Part shown: piece by piece, positions 41,771 to 51,262 of the stretch
Layout: each line of letters starts with the position of its first letter
Position numbering within the stretch: position 1 is the first letter of the stretch
Assembly: GCF_037203765.1 (NCBI RefSeq)
Contig: NZ_JBBCAS010000001.1
Span: forward strand, 62,001 to 126,000
DNA length: 64,000 nt
Source: Sediminicola sp037203765
GTDB lineage: Bacteria > Bacteroidota > Bacteroidia > Flavobacteriales > Flavobacteriaceae
Direction: 5' to 3'
Translations under genes and position numbers: made by a program
The notes under the pieces: generated by a model
The model's input: only the letters and a program-made list of their open reading frames with translations
Told to the model about the DNA's origin: nothing
Database searches by the model: none

Positions 41771-43843
41771 ATGATGAAAAAAATAATAACAACTCTGGTT
41801 TTGGCATTTATGGCCCTGACCATTAGTGCGCAGGTAGATAGAACCAAAATGCCCGAACCGGGACCTGCTCCCGAAATAAACCTCAAAGAGCCTGTTCGTT
41901 TTGAACTCAAGAACGGCCTTAAGGTATTGGTTGTGGAAAACCACAAACTCCCACGGGTCAATATTCAACTCCTTATAGACAATCCGCCTATCGCAGAAGG
42001 GAAAAAGGCCGGGGTGCGCTCCTTTGTTTCCAGCCTATTGGGCAATGGATCCACAACTATCTCCAAAGACGCCTTCAACGAAGAGGTAGACTTTTTAGGG
42101 GCAAGTATTAGTTTTGGCTCCCAAAGTGCCCGTGCAAGTTCCTTATCAAAATACTTCCCAAGGATACTGGAATTAATGGCTGATGCCGCAATAAACCCCA
42201 ATTTTACCCAAGAGGAATTTGATAAGGAAAAAGACAAATTGATCACTGGGCTAAAATCCCAAGAGAAGGATGTTTCTGCCATTGCCAGCAGGGCTCAGGC
42301 GGCTCTTGCCTATGGAAAGGAGCACCCATATGGTGAGTTCACCACTGAAGAAACCGTCAACAATGTTTCCCTTGCCGATGCGAAGCAGTTTTACAGCAGC
42401 TACTTTGTTCCTGCAAATGCTTATTTAATTGTCATTGGAGATGTAAATCCAAAAGAAGTTGAGAAAATGGTGAAGAAATACTTTACCCCTTGGACCAAAG
42501 CCACTCCTCCTTCTTTTGAGTACACCAATCCAAAAGATGCCCTGTACACACAAATCAATTTTGTGGATGTCCCTAACGCAGTGCAATCCGAAATTGCTGT
42601 TGAAAGTTTGGTTAATTTAAAAATGAGCAGTCCAGATTACTTGGCGGCCCTGGTAACCAATCAGATATTAGGTGGAGGGGGTGAAGGCCGTTTATTCCTA
42701 AATCTAAGGGAAGACAAAGGCTACACTTATGGCTCTTATTCCCGAGTGGGCAATGACAAATATGCCCCGTCAAGATTTATGGCCACGGCAAGTGTCAGAA
42801 ACGCGGTAACCGACAGCTCTGTAGTGGAGATTCTAAAGGAGATCGATAGGATAATAAAAGAACCCGTTACAGCAGAAGAACTGGCCAACACCAAGGAAAA
42901 GTATATCGGCAATTTTATCATGGCCCTTGAAAGACCTGAGACTATTGCTGGTTATGCATTGAACATAGAAACAGAAGGACTTCCGAAAGATTTTTACAAG
43001 ACGTATCTGGAGCGCATCAATGCCATTACCATCGAAGAAGTGCAAGCCGCTGCCAAAAAGTATTTCAGCGTGGAAAAAGCAAGAGTAGTGGTAGCCGGAA
43101 AAGGCAGTGAGGTATTGGACAATTTGGAGCAGGTAACCTTTAATGGGAAAAAGATTCCAATCCATTATTATGACAAAGATGTCAACAAGGTGGACAAGCC
43201 CAAATATGAGGTAGCCATTCCGGAAGGCACCACGGCAAAAACCGTTCTTGAATCCTATTTGGAAGCCATAGGTGGCAAATCCAACTTGGAAAAAGTCAAT
43301 TCCTTTGCCATGGTTGCCCAAGCAGAAATGCAAGGGATGAAGCTAGACCTTGAGATGAAAAAAACATCAAAAGACCAATTCATGCAAGACGTAAAGGTCA
43401 TGGGGAATTCCATGAGCAAGCAGGTCATTGATGGCGATAAGGGGTATATGGTGATGCAAGGGCAGCGCAAAGAGCTAGAAGAAGAGGAGCTTAAAAAATT
43501 AAGGGCAGAATCTTCCCCTTTCCCAGAAATGGATTATTTAAATGGCAGTGCCACCTTGGAAGGAATTGAAATGATAGATGGTCAAAAGGCTTTTAAAATA
43601 AAAGTAACAGACGAAAAAACATCTTTTTACAGCATGGAGACAGGACTTAAAATTCAAGATGCCATAACCGTGGAAGCCCAAGGACAAAAAATGAGTACTA
43701 CATTTGGATATGGTGATTACAAAGAAGTATCGGGAATTTTGTTCCCGTTCCAAATGATCCAAAGTATGGGCCCTCAAAAGATCGACTTTATCGTACAGGA
43801 TATTAAGATAAACGATGGGGTGACCCCAGCGGATTTTCAATAA
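41771..43843 (+). CDS. M16 family non-catalytic subunit with C-terminal LolA-like domain
   Basis: A 690-residue exported partner of the preceding protease: signal peptide (1-20), two M16 halves (about 40-460). The expected HxxEH position reads GVRSFVSSLLGNGS, so it is catalytically inactive but keeps the substrate-binding motif region (GGGGEGRLFLNLREDKGYTYG split core, near 298-318). Residues 490-690 add a domain resembling outer-membrane lipoprotein-sorting (LolA/LolB-like) folds (YLEAIGGKSNLEKVNSF at its start). The fusion is common in Bacteroidota. Confidence 0.92.
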   Translation: MMKKIITTLVLAFMALTISAQVDRTKMPEPGPAPEINLKEPVRFELKNGLKVLVVENHKLPRVNIQLLIDNPPIAEGKKAGVRSFVSSLLGNGSTTISKDAFNEEVDFLGASISFGSQSARASSLSKYFPRILELMADAAINPNFTQEEFDKEKDKLITGLKSQEKDVSAIASRAQAALAYGKEHPYGEFTTEETVNNVSLADAKQFYSSYFVPANAYLIVIGDVNPKEVEKMVKKYFTPWTKATPPSFEYTNPKDALYTQINFVDVPNAVQSEIAVESLVNLKMSSPDYLAALVTNQILGGGGEGRLFLNLREDKGYTYGSYSRVGNDKYAPSRFMATASVRNAVTDSSVVEILKEIDRIIKEPVTAEELANTKEKYIGNFIMALERPETIAGYALNIETEGLPKDFYKTYLERINAITIEEVQAAAKKYFSVEKARVVVAGKGSEVLDNLEQVTFNGKKIPIHYYDKDVNKVDKPKYEVAIPEGTTAKTVLESYLEAIGGKSNLEKVNSFAMVAQAEMQGMKLDLEMKKTSKDQFMQDVKVMGNSMSKQVIDGDKGYMVMQGQRKELEEEELKKLRAESSPFPEMDYLNGSATLEGIEMIDGQKAFKIKVTDEKTSFYSMETGLKIQDAITVEAQGQKMSTTFGYGDYKEVSGILFPFQMIQSMGPQKIDFIVQDIKINDGVTPADFQ

Positions 43844-43862
43844 TTGAACCTAATTTTTTTGG

Positions 43863-43909
43863 AAGCACCCAAGTCTGCCCTAAACAGTCTTGGGTGCTTT
43901 TCTTTTTTT
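43863..43909 (+). terminator. terminator of the M16 operon
   Basis: Arms AAGCACCCAAG / CTTGGGTGCTT with a 15-base loop and a T-rich tail, beginning 19 bases after the M16 stop. It overlaps the 3' end of the convergent EamA gene. Confidence 0.85.
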
Positions 43910-44770
43910 GTTGACCATCCAAACGCCCAGCAGAATGATCAAGGCACCTATCAATTGATAGGCATTGAGCTTTTCCCCATCCCAAACACCCCATAAAACT
44001 GCTACCAAAGGAAGAACATAGGTCACCGAAGCGGCAAAAACAGGACTGGCAATACGTATCAATTTATTAAAGAACAAATTGGCGATGGCCGTGCCTACAA
44101 TTCCCAGGACAAAGATATAGGCCATAGGCATATGCATGGCCTCATTGGACCACACCTCGGTAAAAAATCCAGAATAAACCAAAATGACCAAAGCCGGAAA
44201 AATTACCATGGCAAAGCTTCCTGCAGTTACCGCCAGCGGACTCAAATGAGACAGGTGTTTCTTTATTATGTTGATATTAAAGGCATATCCCATGGCAGAC
44301 AGCAATATGAAGATGGCATACCAATAATTTTGGTTAGGGCTAAATTCCATCCCGGCAGCAATCAGGGCAACCGTTCCCAAAAGGCCAACAAATATTCCAA
44401 GTACCTGCTTTTTGGTGATAATGGCACCAAATAGGAGGGTCCCGATCAAAGCGGTATTCAATGGCACCAAGGAATTAAAAATAGCTGTTACCCCACTATC
44501 TATTTCTGTCTGCGCCAAAGCAAACAAAAATGGCGGAAAAAAAGAACTCAAAAATCCGGCCGCAGTGATCCATTTCCACTCCGATACGGTAATCGCCCTT
44601 AAACTTTGGAACCCTATGACCAATAAAAAGCTACCGGCAAAAACAATTCGCAACCCTCCTACCTGGATAGGACTTAGCCCCACCAATGCCTTTTTTATGA
44701 GAATAAATGACGACCCCCATATTAAGGACAAGAGTATTAAATAAAACCATTTTTTGGTCTGTTCGCTCAT
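43880..44770 (-). CDS. EamA family (DMT superfamily) transporter
   Basis: Inner-membrane drug/metabolite transporter of 296 residues with ten hydrophobic helices and two EamA repeats (about 8-135 and 150-285; first begins FYLILLSLIWGSSFILIKKAL, core WGSSF). Typical exporter of amino acids or other metabolites; substrate not predictable. The ATG at 44770 (MSEQTKKW) is preferred over a start 114 bases upstream, since the extra residues are atypical and the family starts at the first helix. Confidence 0.9.
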   Translation of the reverse strand: MSEQTKKWFYLILLSLIWGSSFILIKKALVGLSPIQVGGLRIVFAGSFLLVIGFQSLRAITVSEWKWITAAGFLSSFFPPFLFALAQTEIDSGVTAIFNSLVPLNTALIGTLLFGAIITKKQVLGIFVGLLGTVALIAAGMEFSPNQNYWYAIFILLSAMGYAFNINIIKKHLSHLSPLAVTAGSFAMVIFPALVILVYSGFFTEVWSNEAMHMPMAYIFVLGIVGTAIANLFFNKLIRIASPVFAASVTYVLPLVAVLWGVWDGEKLNAYQLIGALIILLGVWMVNKKRKAPKTV

Positions 44771-44920
44771 GGTCAGAAAATTTGAATGCAAAATTGAACT
44801 TTTATAACCAATTTTGAATCCATTGAACTGGCTTTTTATTTTAAATAGAAACTTGAAATATTCTTTCCTCGGGGAATTGGGCACGATATACTAATTTTGT
44901 GGTATTCCAAAACGAAACCG

Positions 44921-45337
44921 ATGAGAACATCATTTATTAGTATAGCCTTATTATGTAGCCTAGCTTTATTTTCATGCAAAGAAGACAAGGAACAGCCCAC
45001 AAAAATGGAAGAAGTCATGGCAGTCCACGATGAACTTATGCCCAAAATGGGAAAAATAGGGCGACTTGTAGGGGAGCTGAACAAAATGGAAGATTCCACT
45101 GAAACAGGACAGATCTATAGGGAAGCCAAATTGGACCTACAAGAAGCCAACAAGGCCATGATGGATTGGATGAAAGGCCTGGGTGACCGTTTTGATTACG
45201 AGGAAATCATGAAAGGCAAAGAGTTATCCGAACAAAAGCAGCAATGGCTAAAGGAGGAAGAAGAAAAAGTAAAAATCCTCAAGGAAAAAATAAATGGCAG
45301 TATTGAAAGGGCCGAGAAATTACTGGAGAGAAATTAA
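44921..45337 (+). CDS. small lipoprotein with coiled coil
   Basis: A 138-residue lipoprotein (lipobox LALFSC, Cys near residue 19). The mature part is almost wholly helical and highly charged, with heptad-like stretches (about 35-70 and 100-138), suggesting a coiled coil. A TAATTTTG box at 44892-44899 is a good -7 element, though no TTG is correctly spaced. Bacteroidota homologues are sometimes labelled viral A-type inclusion protein, a misleading name. Function unknown. Confidence 0.8.
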   Translation: MRTSFISIALLCSLALFSCKEDKEQPTKMEEVMAVHDELMPKMGKIGRLVGELNKMEDSTETGQIYREAKLDLQEANKAMMDWMKGLGDRFDYEEIMKGKELSEQKQQWLKEEEEKVKILKEKINGSIERAEKLLERN

Positions 45338-45357
45338 CTGAATTTTTTTACACATAA

Positions 45358-45391
45358 AACAAAAGGAGGCCCTTGGGCCTCCTTTTGTTTT
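45358..45391. terminator. bidirectional terminator
   Basis: Perfect 15-bp arms AACAAAAGGAGGCCC and complement with a 2-base loop and A/T runs on both sides, between the convergent lipoprotein and gldD genes. Confidence 0.88.
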
Positions 45392-45949
45392 TCAATCGTT
45401 CCACCGCATGGTCTCCATAATCTGACGCACATCCTTTTGCAGGTGTACGGCAGCCGGTAAAATGGAATCATAATTGGGTTTGGTATAAAAATAAAGCGAC
45501 CCCGTAACAAAATGGGAGATGCTATCTGTCAAATAAAATTGGGATTGGGAGGCGGCATTTCCCTTTACTTCATAATACATCCCGTACACCTTGTCCCCTT
45601 CGTTCACAAAGGGCTGCTCCAAAATATTGTCTGCCTTGGCCACGTGTTCGTAAGAGAACTTTTGGGCGTCTGACAGTAATTTCTGTAAGTTGCCCTCCAC
45701 ATTTTTGTAACTTATAAAAATAGACCCCTTCATATCCGGATAGTCAAGCGTCAAAGAACAATCCTTGTTGAGTTCCAAATGGGCCTGTTCGCTATATTCA
45801 AATCCATAGGCACAGTCGACCTCCAATTTTTTGGTAGCCATTTCCGGGTATTCCAATCGCAACATGGCCTTGGGCTTGGGAAACACCTCATCCTTGCAGC
45901 CTACCGCACAAATCAAAAGAAGGATCAAGAAAATAGCTTTAAAATTCAT
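45392..45949 (-). CDS. gldD: gliding motility lipoprotein GldD
   Basis: Lipoprotein (185 residues, lipobox ICAVGC, Cys near 18) required for gliding motility and type IX secretion in Flavobacterium. Starts after the signal with KPKAMLRLEYP, the family's conserved segment, and contains DYPDMKGSIFISY (about 68-80). Its start overlaps the gldE stop by 11 bases, and the mutY-ssb-gldE-gldD order matches other flavobacteria. Confidence 0.95.
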   Translation of the reverse strand: MNFKAIFLILLLICAVGCKDEVFPKPKAMLRLEYPEMATKKLEVDCAYGFEYSEQAHLELNKDCSLTLDYPDMKGSIFISYKNVEGNLQKLLSDAQKFSYEHVAKADNILEQPFVNEGDKVYGMYYEVKGNAASQSQFYLTDSISHFVTGSLYFYTKPNYDSILPAAVHLQKDVRQIMETMRWND

Positions 45950-47267
45950 TAGGCAATGTTATTTTTATTTGTCTCAATCTCTTTTTGTCAAGGCTCTCCA
46001 CTATAAAGGTATATCCTTTGAAAAAGATTTTCTCTCCCCTTTTGGGAAAGCTACCGGCAATTTCCAGCACAAAGCCAGCTATGGTCTCCGACTCCCCCTT
46101 GCGTTCCTCAAATTCCCCTTCGTGCTCTATCCTCGCTACACGGTAAAAGTCTTTCAATGCTGTTTTGCCATCAAATACATAGTTATAATCGTCCAATTTT
46201 GAAAAGACCAGGTCCTCATCATCAAACTCATCTATAATATCCCCAACAATTTCTTCAATGATATCCTCAAGGGTCACAATTCCAGATGTTCCACCATATT
46301 CGTCCACCACAATGGCCAAATGGTTCTTCTTTTCTTGGAATTCCATCAAAAGGTCATCCAACTTCTTATTCTCCGGAACAAAATATGGCTCACGCAACAG
46401 GGTGGACCAATTGAACATTTTACGCTCTATATAAGGCAAAAGATCCTTTACATAAAGTACCCCTTTCACATGGTCTATATTTTCCTCATATACCGGAACC
46501 CTGGAATAACCATTCTTTTTGATTTCCTCCAGGACTTCCAAAAATTTCATGTCCACATTAAGGGCAAAGATGTCTATCCTTGGCAACATTACCTGTTTGG
46601 TATCCGTGTTCCCAAAAGAGACGATGCCCTGTAATATCTTTTGCTCTTCTTTGGTGGTATCCCCTTCCGAGGTGAGCTCCAATGCCTGTGACAAATGATC
46701 CACACTTAGATTGGACTTCTGCTTTCCCAACCTACTGTGCAAGAACAGGGTCGCCGATCTCATGGGCATACTCAAGGGGGTAAAAACAAAATCCAACACC
46801 TTCAAGGGGTAGGCCATGGTATTGGAAAAACTTTTCCTGTTCCTATTGGCGTATATTTTTGGTAGGATCTCCCCAAACATTAAAATAAGAAAGGTAATCA
46901 CGACGACTTCCAATAAAAAGCGCAGTGAAATTATTCCCAACCACATATAGGTAATATTGGCAAAAAGAGCATCCCCCATATTACTGAACAAAAGCACAAT
47001 ACCGATATTGATGGTATTGTTGGCAATGAGGATGGTAGCCAATAACTTTTTGGGACGTTCCAACAATTTGACCACGATATTTCCTTTGGCGGTCTTTTGT
47101 TCCATGATCTCGTTGATATCCGTTGGAGAAAGTCCAAACAGAGCAACTTCGGCTCCAGAAATTACTGCCGAACAACCGAGCAGCACTAGGAGAACAATTA
47201 CTTGGAGTGACAATGCACTGTCCAAAACGAAAAAATTAAGCAGTAAACTAAAGGGGTCTGGATCCAA
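45939..47267 (-). CDS. gldE: gliding motility-associated protein GldE (CNNM/CorC-type)
   Basis: A 442-residue inner-membrane protein with a CNNM (DUF21) domain of four helices (about 15-190), two CBS domains (about 205-325; EEQKILQGIVSFGNTDTKQV precedes them, core EEQKIL) and a CorC_HlyC C-terminal domain (about 345-435). Related to magnesium/cobalt efflux proteins; in gliding bacteria it works with GldD. It starts after ssb by 26 bp. Confidence 0.94.
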   Translation of the reverse strand: MDPDPFSLLLNFFVLDSALSLQVIVLLVLLGCSAVISGAEVALFGLSPTDINEIMEQKTAKGNIVVKLLERPKKLLATILIANNTINIGIVLLFSNMGDALFANITYMWLGIISLRFLLEVVVITFLILMFGEILPKIYANRNRKSFSNTMAYPLKVLDFVFTPLSMPMRSATLFLHSRLGKQKSNLSVDHLSQALELTSEGDTTKEEQKILQGIVSFGNTDTKQVMLPRIDIFALNVDMKFLEVLEEIKKNGYSRVPVYEENIDHVKGVLYVKDLLPYIERKMFNWSTLLREPYFVPENKKLDDLLMEFQEKKNHLAIVVDEYGGTSGIVTLEDIIEEIVGDIIDEFDDEDLVFSKLDDYNYVFDGKTALKDFYRVARIEHEGEFEERKGESETIAGFVLEIAGSFPKRGEKIFFKGYTFIVESLDKKRLRQIKITLPNEF

Positions 47268-47293
47268 CAGTCAAAATTTAGTATAGTATTAGT

Positions 47294-47764
47294 CTAGAAA
47301 GGTAAATCATCTTCCTCTTCTGGTGCACTGGTATGGGGTGCTGCTTTTGGGGAACTCGGCCCATGTGTGCTCGATGGTGCATTCCCGGAAGATGGTGCTC
47401 CCGTTGGGGCATTGGAAGAACTTTCATTTTTGGTTGTCAAAAAGGTAAAGTCCTGTACATGCACCTCGGTAGTGTAACGCGTGGTCCCGTCCTCTCCCTG
47501 CCATTGACGGTTTTTTAGTCTCCCTTCAACATATATTTTATCGCCCTTGCCCAAATATTTTTCGCAAATTTCGGCCGCCTTGTTTCTCACCACAACATTG
47601 TGCCAATCCGTATTGGTCACCCTTTCTCCAGTCTGTTTGTTCGTGTAGGTCTCATTGGTTGCCAAAGGAAAACGCGCAATACAGTTTCCCCCTTCAAAAT
47701 AATGAATTTTAACCTCATCTCCCAGATGCCCAATCAGCATCACCTTATTTAATGTACCGCTCAT
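47294..47764 (-). CDS. ssb: single-stranded DNA-binding protein
   Basis: Protects single-stranded DNA in replication, recombination and repair. 156 residues: OB-fold (1-110; LNKVMLIGHLGDEVKI; NTDWHNVVVRNKAAEICEKYL split core; KGDKIYVEGRLKNRQW), a Ser/Pro/Ala-rich linker and the acidic tip EEEDDLPF that recruits partner proteins. Lies between mutY and gldE. Confidence 0.96.
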   Translation of the reverse strand: MSGTLNKVMLIGHLGDEVKIHYFEGGNCIARFPLATNETYTNKQTGERVTNTDWHNVVVRNKAAEICEKYLGKGDKIYVEGRLKNRQWQGEDGTTRYTTEVHVQDFTFLTTKNESSSNAPTGAPSSGNAPSSTHGPSSPKAAPHTSAPEEEDDLPF

Positions 47765-47788
47765 AGTCGTAATCTTATATCAAAAATA

Positions 47789-48826
47789 CTAAAATTTAAA
47801 TGTATTTATAAAGTCTGCTATCAAAACAGGAACAGGAAATTCTTTCAGCGCTTCCGAGTTGACCCCATTCCGGTGTTTTCCCACACTTTTGACGATCCAA
47901 AATTTGGTGTGCAAATGCTGATGGGACAACTTGTGCACTATGGGCCTGTCATTGAACAGATAAATTTCCGAGGTTTCCTTTAGCTCCAAAACCGAACCCA
48001 TAGCATTGGTTATTTCCTCCAACGAATAATTCCTTTCCGATTCCAATAAAGGAAATTCAAAAAGATTTTGCCAGATCCCTTTGCCCCTTCTTTGTCTTAG
48101 TTCAATGGTATTGTCCTGATCCAATACCACCAAGTAATTAAAATACCTGTTTCTTACCTTGGTAGTCTTTAATTTTACCGGTAAGGAATCAATACGTCCT
48201 TTTTCCAGGGCAGCACAACCTTCGTTTAAGGGACAGTGAAGGCAATAGGGATTTTTGGGGGCGCATTGCAATGCTCCAAATTCCATGATACCCTGATTAT
48301 AATCTGCAATTTGATCGGCATCCATCACCTCTATCGCCAATTCCTTGAAGTACTTTATTCCTTCGGTACTATTAATAGGTATATCTATACCAAAATAACG
48401 CGACAGCACCCTGTATACATTTCCATCCACAACGGGCTGGGCCTCATCGAAACAAAAGGAGGCTATGGCACTGGCGGTATAATCACCGACACCCTTCAAT
48501 TCCAACAAACCCCGATAGGACTTCGGAAATTGCCCATGATATTTTTCTGAAACTAATTTTGCCGTGGCGTGTAAATTTCGCGCCCTGGAATAATAGCCAA
48601 GACCCTGCCATAGCTTTAACACCTCTTCTTCTGAAGCGTTGGCCAGATCGTGCACTGAAGGAAAATGATCCAAAAACCGCTCGTAGTAGGGCATTCCCTG
48701 TGCTACGCGGGTCTGTTGCAGCATAATTTCAGATAGCCAAATCTTATAGGGATCTTTGGTGTTCCTCCATGGCAGGCTCCGTTTGTTGATGGAATACCAA
48801 TGGATAATTTTCTGGGAAAAAGACAT
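47789..48826 (-). CDS. mutY: A/G-specific adenine glycosylase
   Basis: Removes adenine mispaired with 8-oxoguanine. 345 residues: endonuclease III-like fold (1-225) with LPWRNTKDPYKIWLSEIMLQQTRV split core WRxTxDPYxIWLSEIMLQQT (about 18-38), helix-hairpin-helix LKGVGDYTASAIASF near 110-124, catalytic Asp in QPVVDGNVYRVL, the 4Fe-4S cysteines (CAPKNPYCLHCPLNEGC, about 191-207), and a NUDIX-like C-terminal domain (230-345). A TACTTTTG -7 box sits at 48845-48852 on the minus strand. Confidence 0.96.
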   Translation of the reverse strand: MSFSQKIIHWYSINKRSLPWRNTKDPYKIWLSEIMLQQTRVAQGMPYYERFLDHFPSVHDLANASEEEVLKLWQGLGYYSRARNLHATAKLVSEKYHGQFPKSYRGLLELKGVGDYTASAIASFCFDEAQPVVDGNVYRVLSRYFGIDIPINSTEGIKYFKELAIEVMDADQIADYNQGIMEFGALQCAPKNPYCLHCPLNEGCAALEKGRIDSLPVKLKTTKVRNRYFNYLVVLDQDNTIELRQRRGKGIWQNLFEFPLLESERNYSLEEITNAMGSVLELKETSEIYLFNDRPIVHKLSHQHLHTKFWIVKSVGKHRNGVNSEALKEFPVPVLIADFINTFKF

Positions 48827-48907
48827 TTAAAAAATACTAAAGGACAAAAGTAAAGGTTTATAGACTTAAAATTAAGTCCTTTAAGATAAAAGATTGAATT
48901 TAATTCA

Positions 48908-48915
48908 TATATTTG
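48908..48915 (+). promoter_or_regulatory. -7 promoter element of the HU gene
   Basis: TATATTTG, a perfect TAnnTTTG box 39 bases before the HU start. No well-spaced TTG is visible upstream. Confidence 0.5.
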
Positions 48916-48953
48916 CAACCCGAAAAAAACACATAGAAAATCTATAATACAAA

Positions 48954-49244
48954 ATGACAAAAGCAGACATTGTTACGAGAATCTCAGAAAAACTGGGTAT
49001 TGAAAAAGGAGATGTGCAGGCTACTGTTGAAACTTTTATGGAAGAGGTAAAAACTTCATTGGAAAATGGAGACAATGTTTACTTAAGAGGTTTTGGTAGT
49101 TTCATTATTAAAACAAGAGCAGAAAAGACTGGTAGGAATATTTCCAAAAACACTACCATTAAAATACCTTCGCACAACATTCCTGCATTTAAACCTGCCA
49201 AGGTTTTTGTTGAAGGAGTAAAAAGCAACGTACAAGTTAAATAA
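48954..49244 (+). CDS. HU family DNA-binding protein
   Basis: Nucleoid-associated protein (96 residues). MTKADIVTRISEKLGIEKGDV at the start and the conserved DNA-binding arm region GDNVYLRGFGSFIIKTRAEKTGRNI split core (GFGSF...R..R.GRN) near 42-64, then FKPAKVFVEGVK at the C-terminus. Precedes the small basic protein and rng in the usual flavobacterial order. Confidence 0.95.
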   Translation: MTKADIVTRISEKLGIEKGDVQATVETFMEEVKTSLENGDNVYLRGFGSFIIKTRAEKTGRNISKNTTIKIPSHNIPAFKPAKVFVEGVKSNVQVK

Positions 49245-49269
49245 AGTATTAACCCTAAAGTAAATTTTT

Positions 49270-49359
49270 ATGCCTAGTGGTAAAAAGAGAAAAAGACATA
49301 AGGTAGCAACCCATAAACGCAAAAAGCGTAGGAGAGCTAACCGACACAAGAAAAAGTAG
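49270..49359 (+). CDS. 29-residue highly basic protein, AURKAIP1/COX24-like ribosome-associated type
   Basis: A very short gene (ATG 49270, TAG 49357-49359) encoding 29 residues, 20 of them Lys, Arg or His: starts MPSGKKRKRHK, has THKRKKRRRANRHKKK at the end. Such peptides between HU and rng recur in Flavobacteriaceae and resemble the C-terminal segment of mitochondrial mS38 (AURKAIP1/COX24), pointing to a small ribosomal subunit role, which is inference. The stop codon lies within the left arm of the terminator that follows. Confidence 0.8.
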   Translation: MPSGKKRKRHKVATHKRKKRRRANRHKKK

Positions 49360-49384
49360 TTTTATAACTACTTTTTCTTTTTAT
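49350..49384 (+). terminator. terminator overlapping the stop of the basic peptide gene
   Basis: Arms AAAAAGTAGTT / AACTACTTTTT with a short loop and T-rich tail. It separates HU and the basic peptide gene from rng. Confidence 0.8.
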
Positions 49385-49513
49385 TAAGTTCATTGACATA
49401 GAAATTCCATAACGGAATTTCGACGGGTTTTAACAGCCTGTTACAACTAATGTTTAATCCATTCGTCCCAATACCGATGTATATCATTGTGGGATGAGTA
49501 TAAATTGATTCAG

Positions 49514-51061
49514 GTGAATAGAGAACTGATCGTAAGATCTAGTCCTGAAGCCGTCGATTTTGCCTTATTAAAGGATGGAAAACTTACAGAACTTCACAAG
49601 GAAGAAGAAAGTAACAACTTTACCGTTGGCGATATCTTAATTGCCAAAGTGCGTAAACCAGTTACTGGATTGAATGCTGCCTTCGTCAATGTTGGTTATG
49701 AGAAAGACGCCTTTCTGCATTACCACGACCTGGGACCACAGCTTTCGAGCATGTTGAAATTTGTAAAAAAAGCGAGTACGGGGAAATTGAAAGATTTTAC
49801 CCTGAAAGATTTTCCATTTGAAAAAGAGATTGATAAGGATGGTAGCATCAACGATGTTATCAAGGCCAATCAATCATTATTGGTGCAAATTGTTAAAGAA
49901 CCCATTTCCACAAAAGGACCCAGAATTAGTTCCGAGCTTTCATTGGCCGGACGATATTTGGTCATGGTCCCTTTTTCCGACCGGGTCTCCGTTTCACAGA
50001 AAATTGAGAGCAAGGAAGAAAAAGAAAGGCTAAAAAGGCTCGTCAAGAGCATTAAGCCCAAAGGATTTGGTGTTATTATCAGAACAGTTGCAGAAGGCAA
50101 AAAAGTAGCCGAACTGGACAGAGATCTACAGACCTTACTGACCAAATGGACAGTAATGTGCAAAAAATTGTATAAAGCTCCACATCCATCCAAAGTCCTG
50201 GTAGAACTGAACCGTGCATCCTCCATTTTAAGGGATGTTTTCAACGATACTTTCACAGGAATTTATGTAGATGATGAAACGCTTTACACCGAAGTAAAGG
50301 ATTACGTGCAAGAAATTGCACCAGAAAAAGAATCTATTGTAAAGTTGTACGATTCCAATGTTCCAATTTTTGAAAAATTTGGAATAGATCGGCAAATTAA
50401 AACCTCCTTTGGCCGTACCGCCTCCATGAGTAAGGGTGCGTACTTGATCATAGAACATACCGAAGCGCTCCACGTGGTGGACGTTAACAGTGGTAACCGT
50501 TCCAATAAAGCAAAAAATCAAGAAGATACGGCTCTGGAAGTAAATTTGTTGGCAGCATCTGAAATTGCAAGACAATTGCGATTACGGGATATGGGAGGTA
50601 TTATCGTTGTTGATTTCATCGATATGTCCAAACCTGACCACAGAAGGAAACTTTTTGACCACCTTAGGGATGAGATGAAAGATGACCGCGCCAAACACAA
50701 AATCTTGCCCCCGAGCAAGTTTGGTCTCATACAAATTACAAGACAACGGGTTAGGCCCGAAATGAACATCAAAACCAGTGAGGAAAATCCGAATGCCCCA
50801 GGGCAAGAAGTAGAAGCCCCAATAGTTTTGATCGATAAAATTAATTCTGACCTTGAAAAATTGTTGAAAGGCCCTGCAAGTGGCAATGGTATCATTTTAA
50901 ATATACATCCATTTATTGCAGCCTATATCACAAAAGGTTTCCCATCTATTCGTTCCAAGTGGTTTTTGGAACATAAGAAATGGGTGAAAATTCAACCAAG
51001 GGATGCCTATACGTATCTCGAATACCGTTTTAAGAACAAGGACGGAAAAACCATATATTAA
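49514..51061 (+). CDS. rng: ribonuclease G (RNase E/G family)
   Basis: Single-strand-specific endoribonuclease acting in rRNA maturation and mRNA decay. With the GTG start at 49514 the protein has 515 residues and begins VNRELIVRSSPEAVDFALL, the usual flavobacterial N-terminus; an in-frame TTG 27 bases upstream (49487) is an alternative. S1 domain about residues 35-125 (GDILIAKVRKPVTGLNAAFVNVGYEKDAFLH split core NAAFVNVG), RNase E/G catalytic region with DVNSGNR (near 326) and VVDFIDM (near 370) carrying the metal-binding aspartates. Confidence 0.94.
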   Translation: MNRELIVRSSPEAVDFALLKDGKLTELHKEEESNNFTVGDILIAKVRKPVTGLNAAFVNVGYEKDAFLHYHDLGPQLSSMLKFVKKASTGKLKDFTLKDFPFEKEIDKDGSINDVIKANQSLLVQIVKEPISTKGPRISSELSLAGRYLVMVPFSDRVSVSQKIESKEEKERLKRLVKSIKPKGFGVIIRTVAEGKKVAELDRDLQTLLTKWTVMCKKLYKAPHPSKVLVELNRASSILRDVFNDTFTGIYVDDETLYTEVKDYVQEIAPEKESIVKLYDSNVPIFEKFGIDRQIKTSFGRTASMSKGAYLIIEHTEALHVVDVNSGNRSNKAKNQEDTALEVNLLAASEIARQLRLRDMGGIIVVDFIDMSKPDHRRKLFDHLRDEMKDDRAKHKILPPSKFGLIQITRQRVRPEMNIKTSEENPNAPGQEVEAPIVLIDKINSDLEKLLKGPASGNGIILNIHPFIAAYITKGFPSIRSKWFLEHKKWVKIQPRDAYTYLEYRFKNKDGKTIY

Positions 51062-51064
51062 TTA

Positions 51065-51098
51065 AAAGCGACTCCAGTAACGGGGTCGCTTTTTTTGT
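51065..51098 (+). terminator. terminator of rng
   Basis: Arms AAGCGACTCC / GGGGTCGCTT (one G-T pair) with a 6-base loop followed by a T run, directly after the stop. Confidence 0.85.
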
Positions 51099-51262
51099 TG
51101 CACCTTTTCATGGGCCCCTATTTTCTTTTGGCCAATTTTACCCAATTTGTATTGTTTTTTGTATATCCCTCTAATTCATAAAGCTTTTTGATACCTTAGA
51201 GCAAAATAATACCGGTTGTAAAGGCAACCATATTGCGCCGCAACCATAGTATTTGCACCTAC

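Noticed and set aside
44771..44884. N-terminal extension of the EamA transporter
   Set aside because: The family begins at the first membrane helix; the extension is basic and atypical, and the ATG at 44770 fits better.
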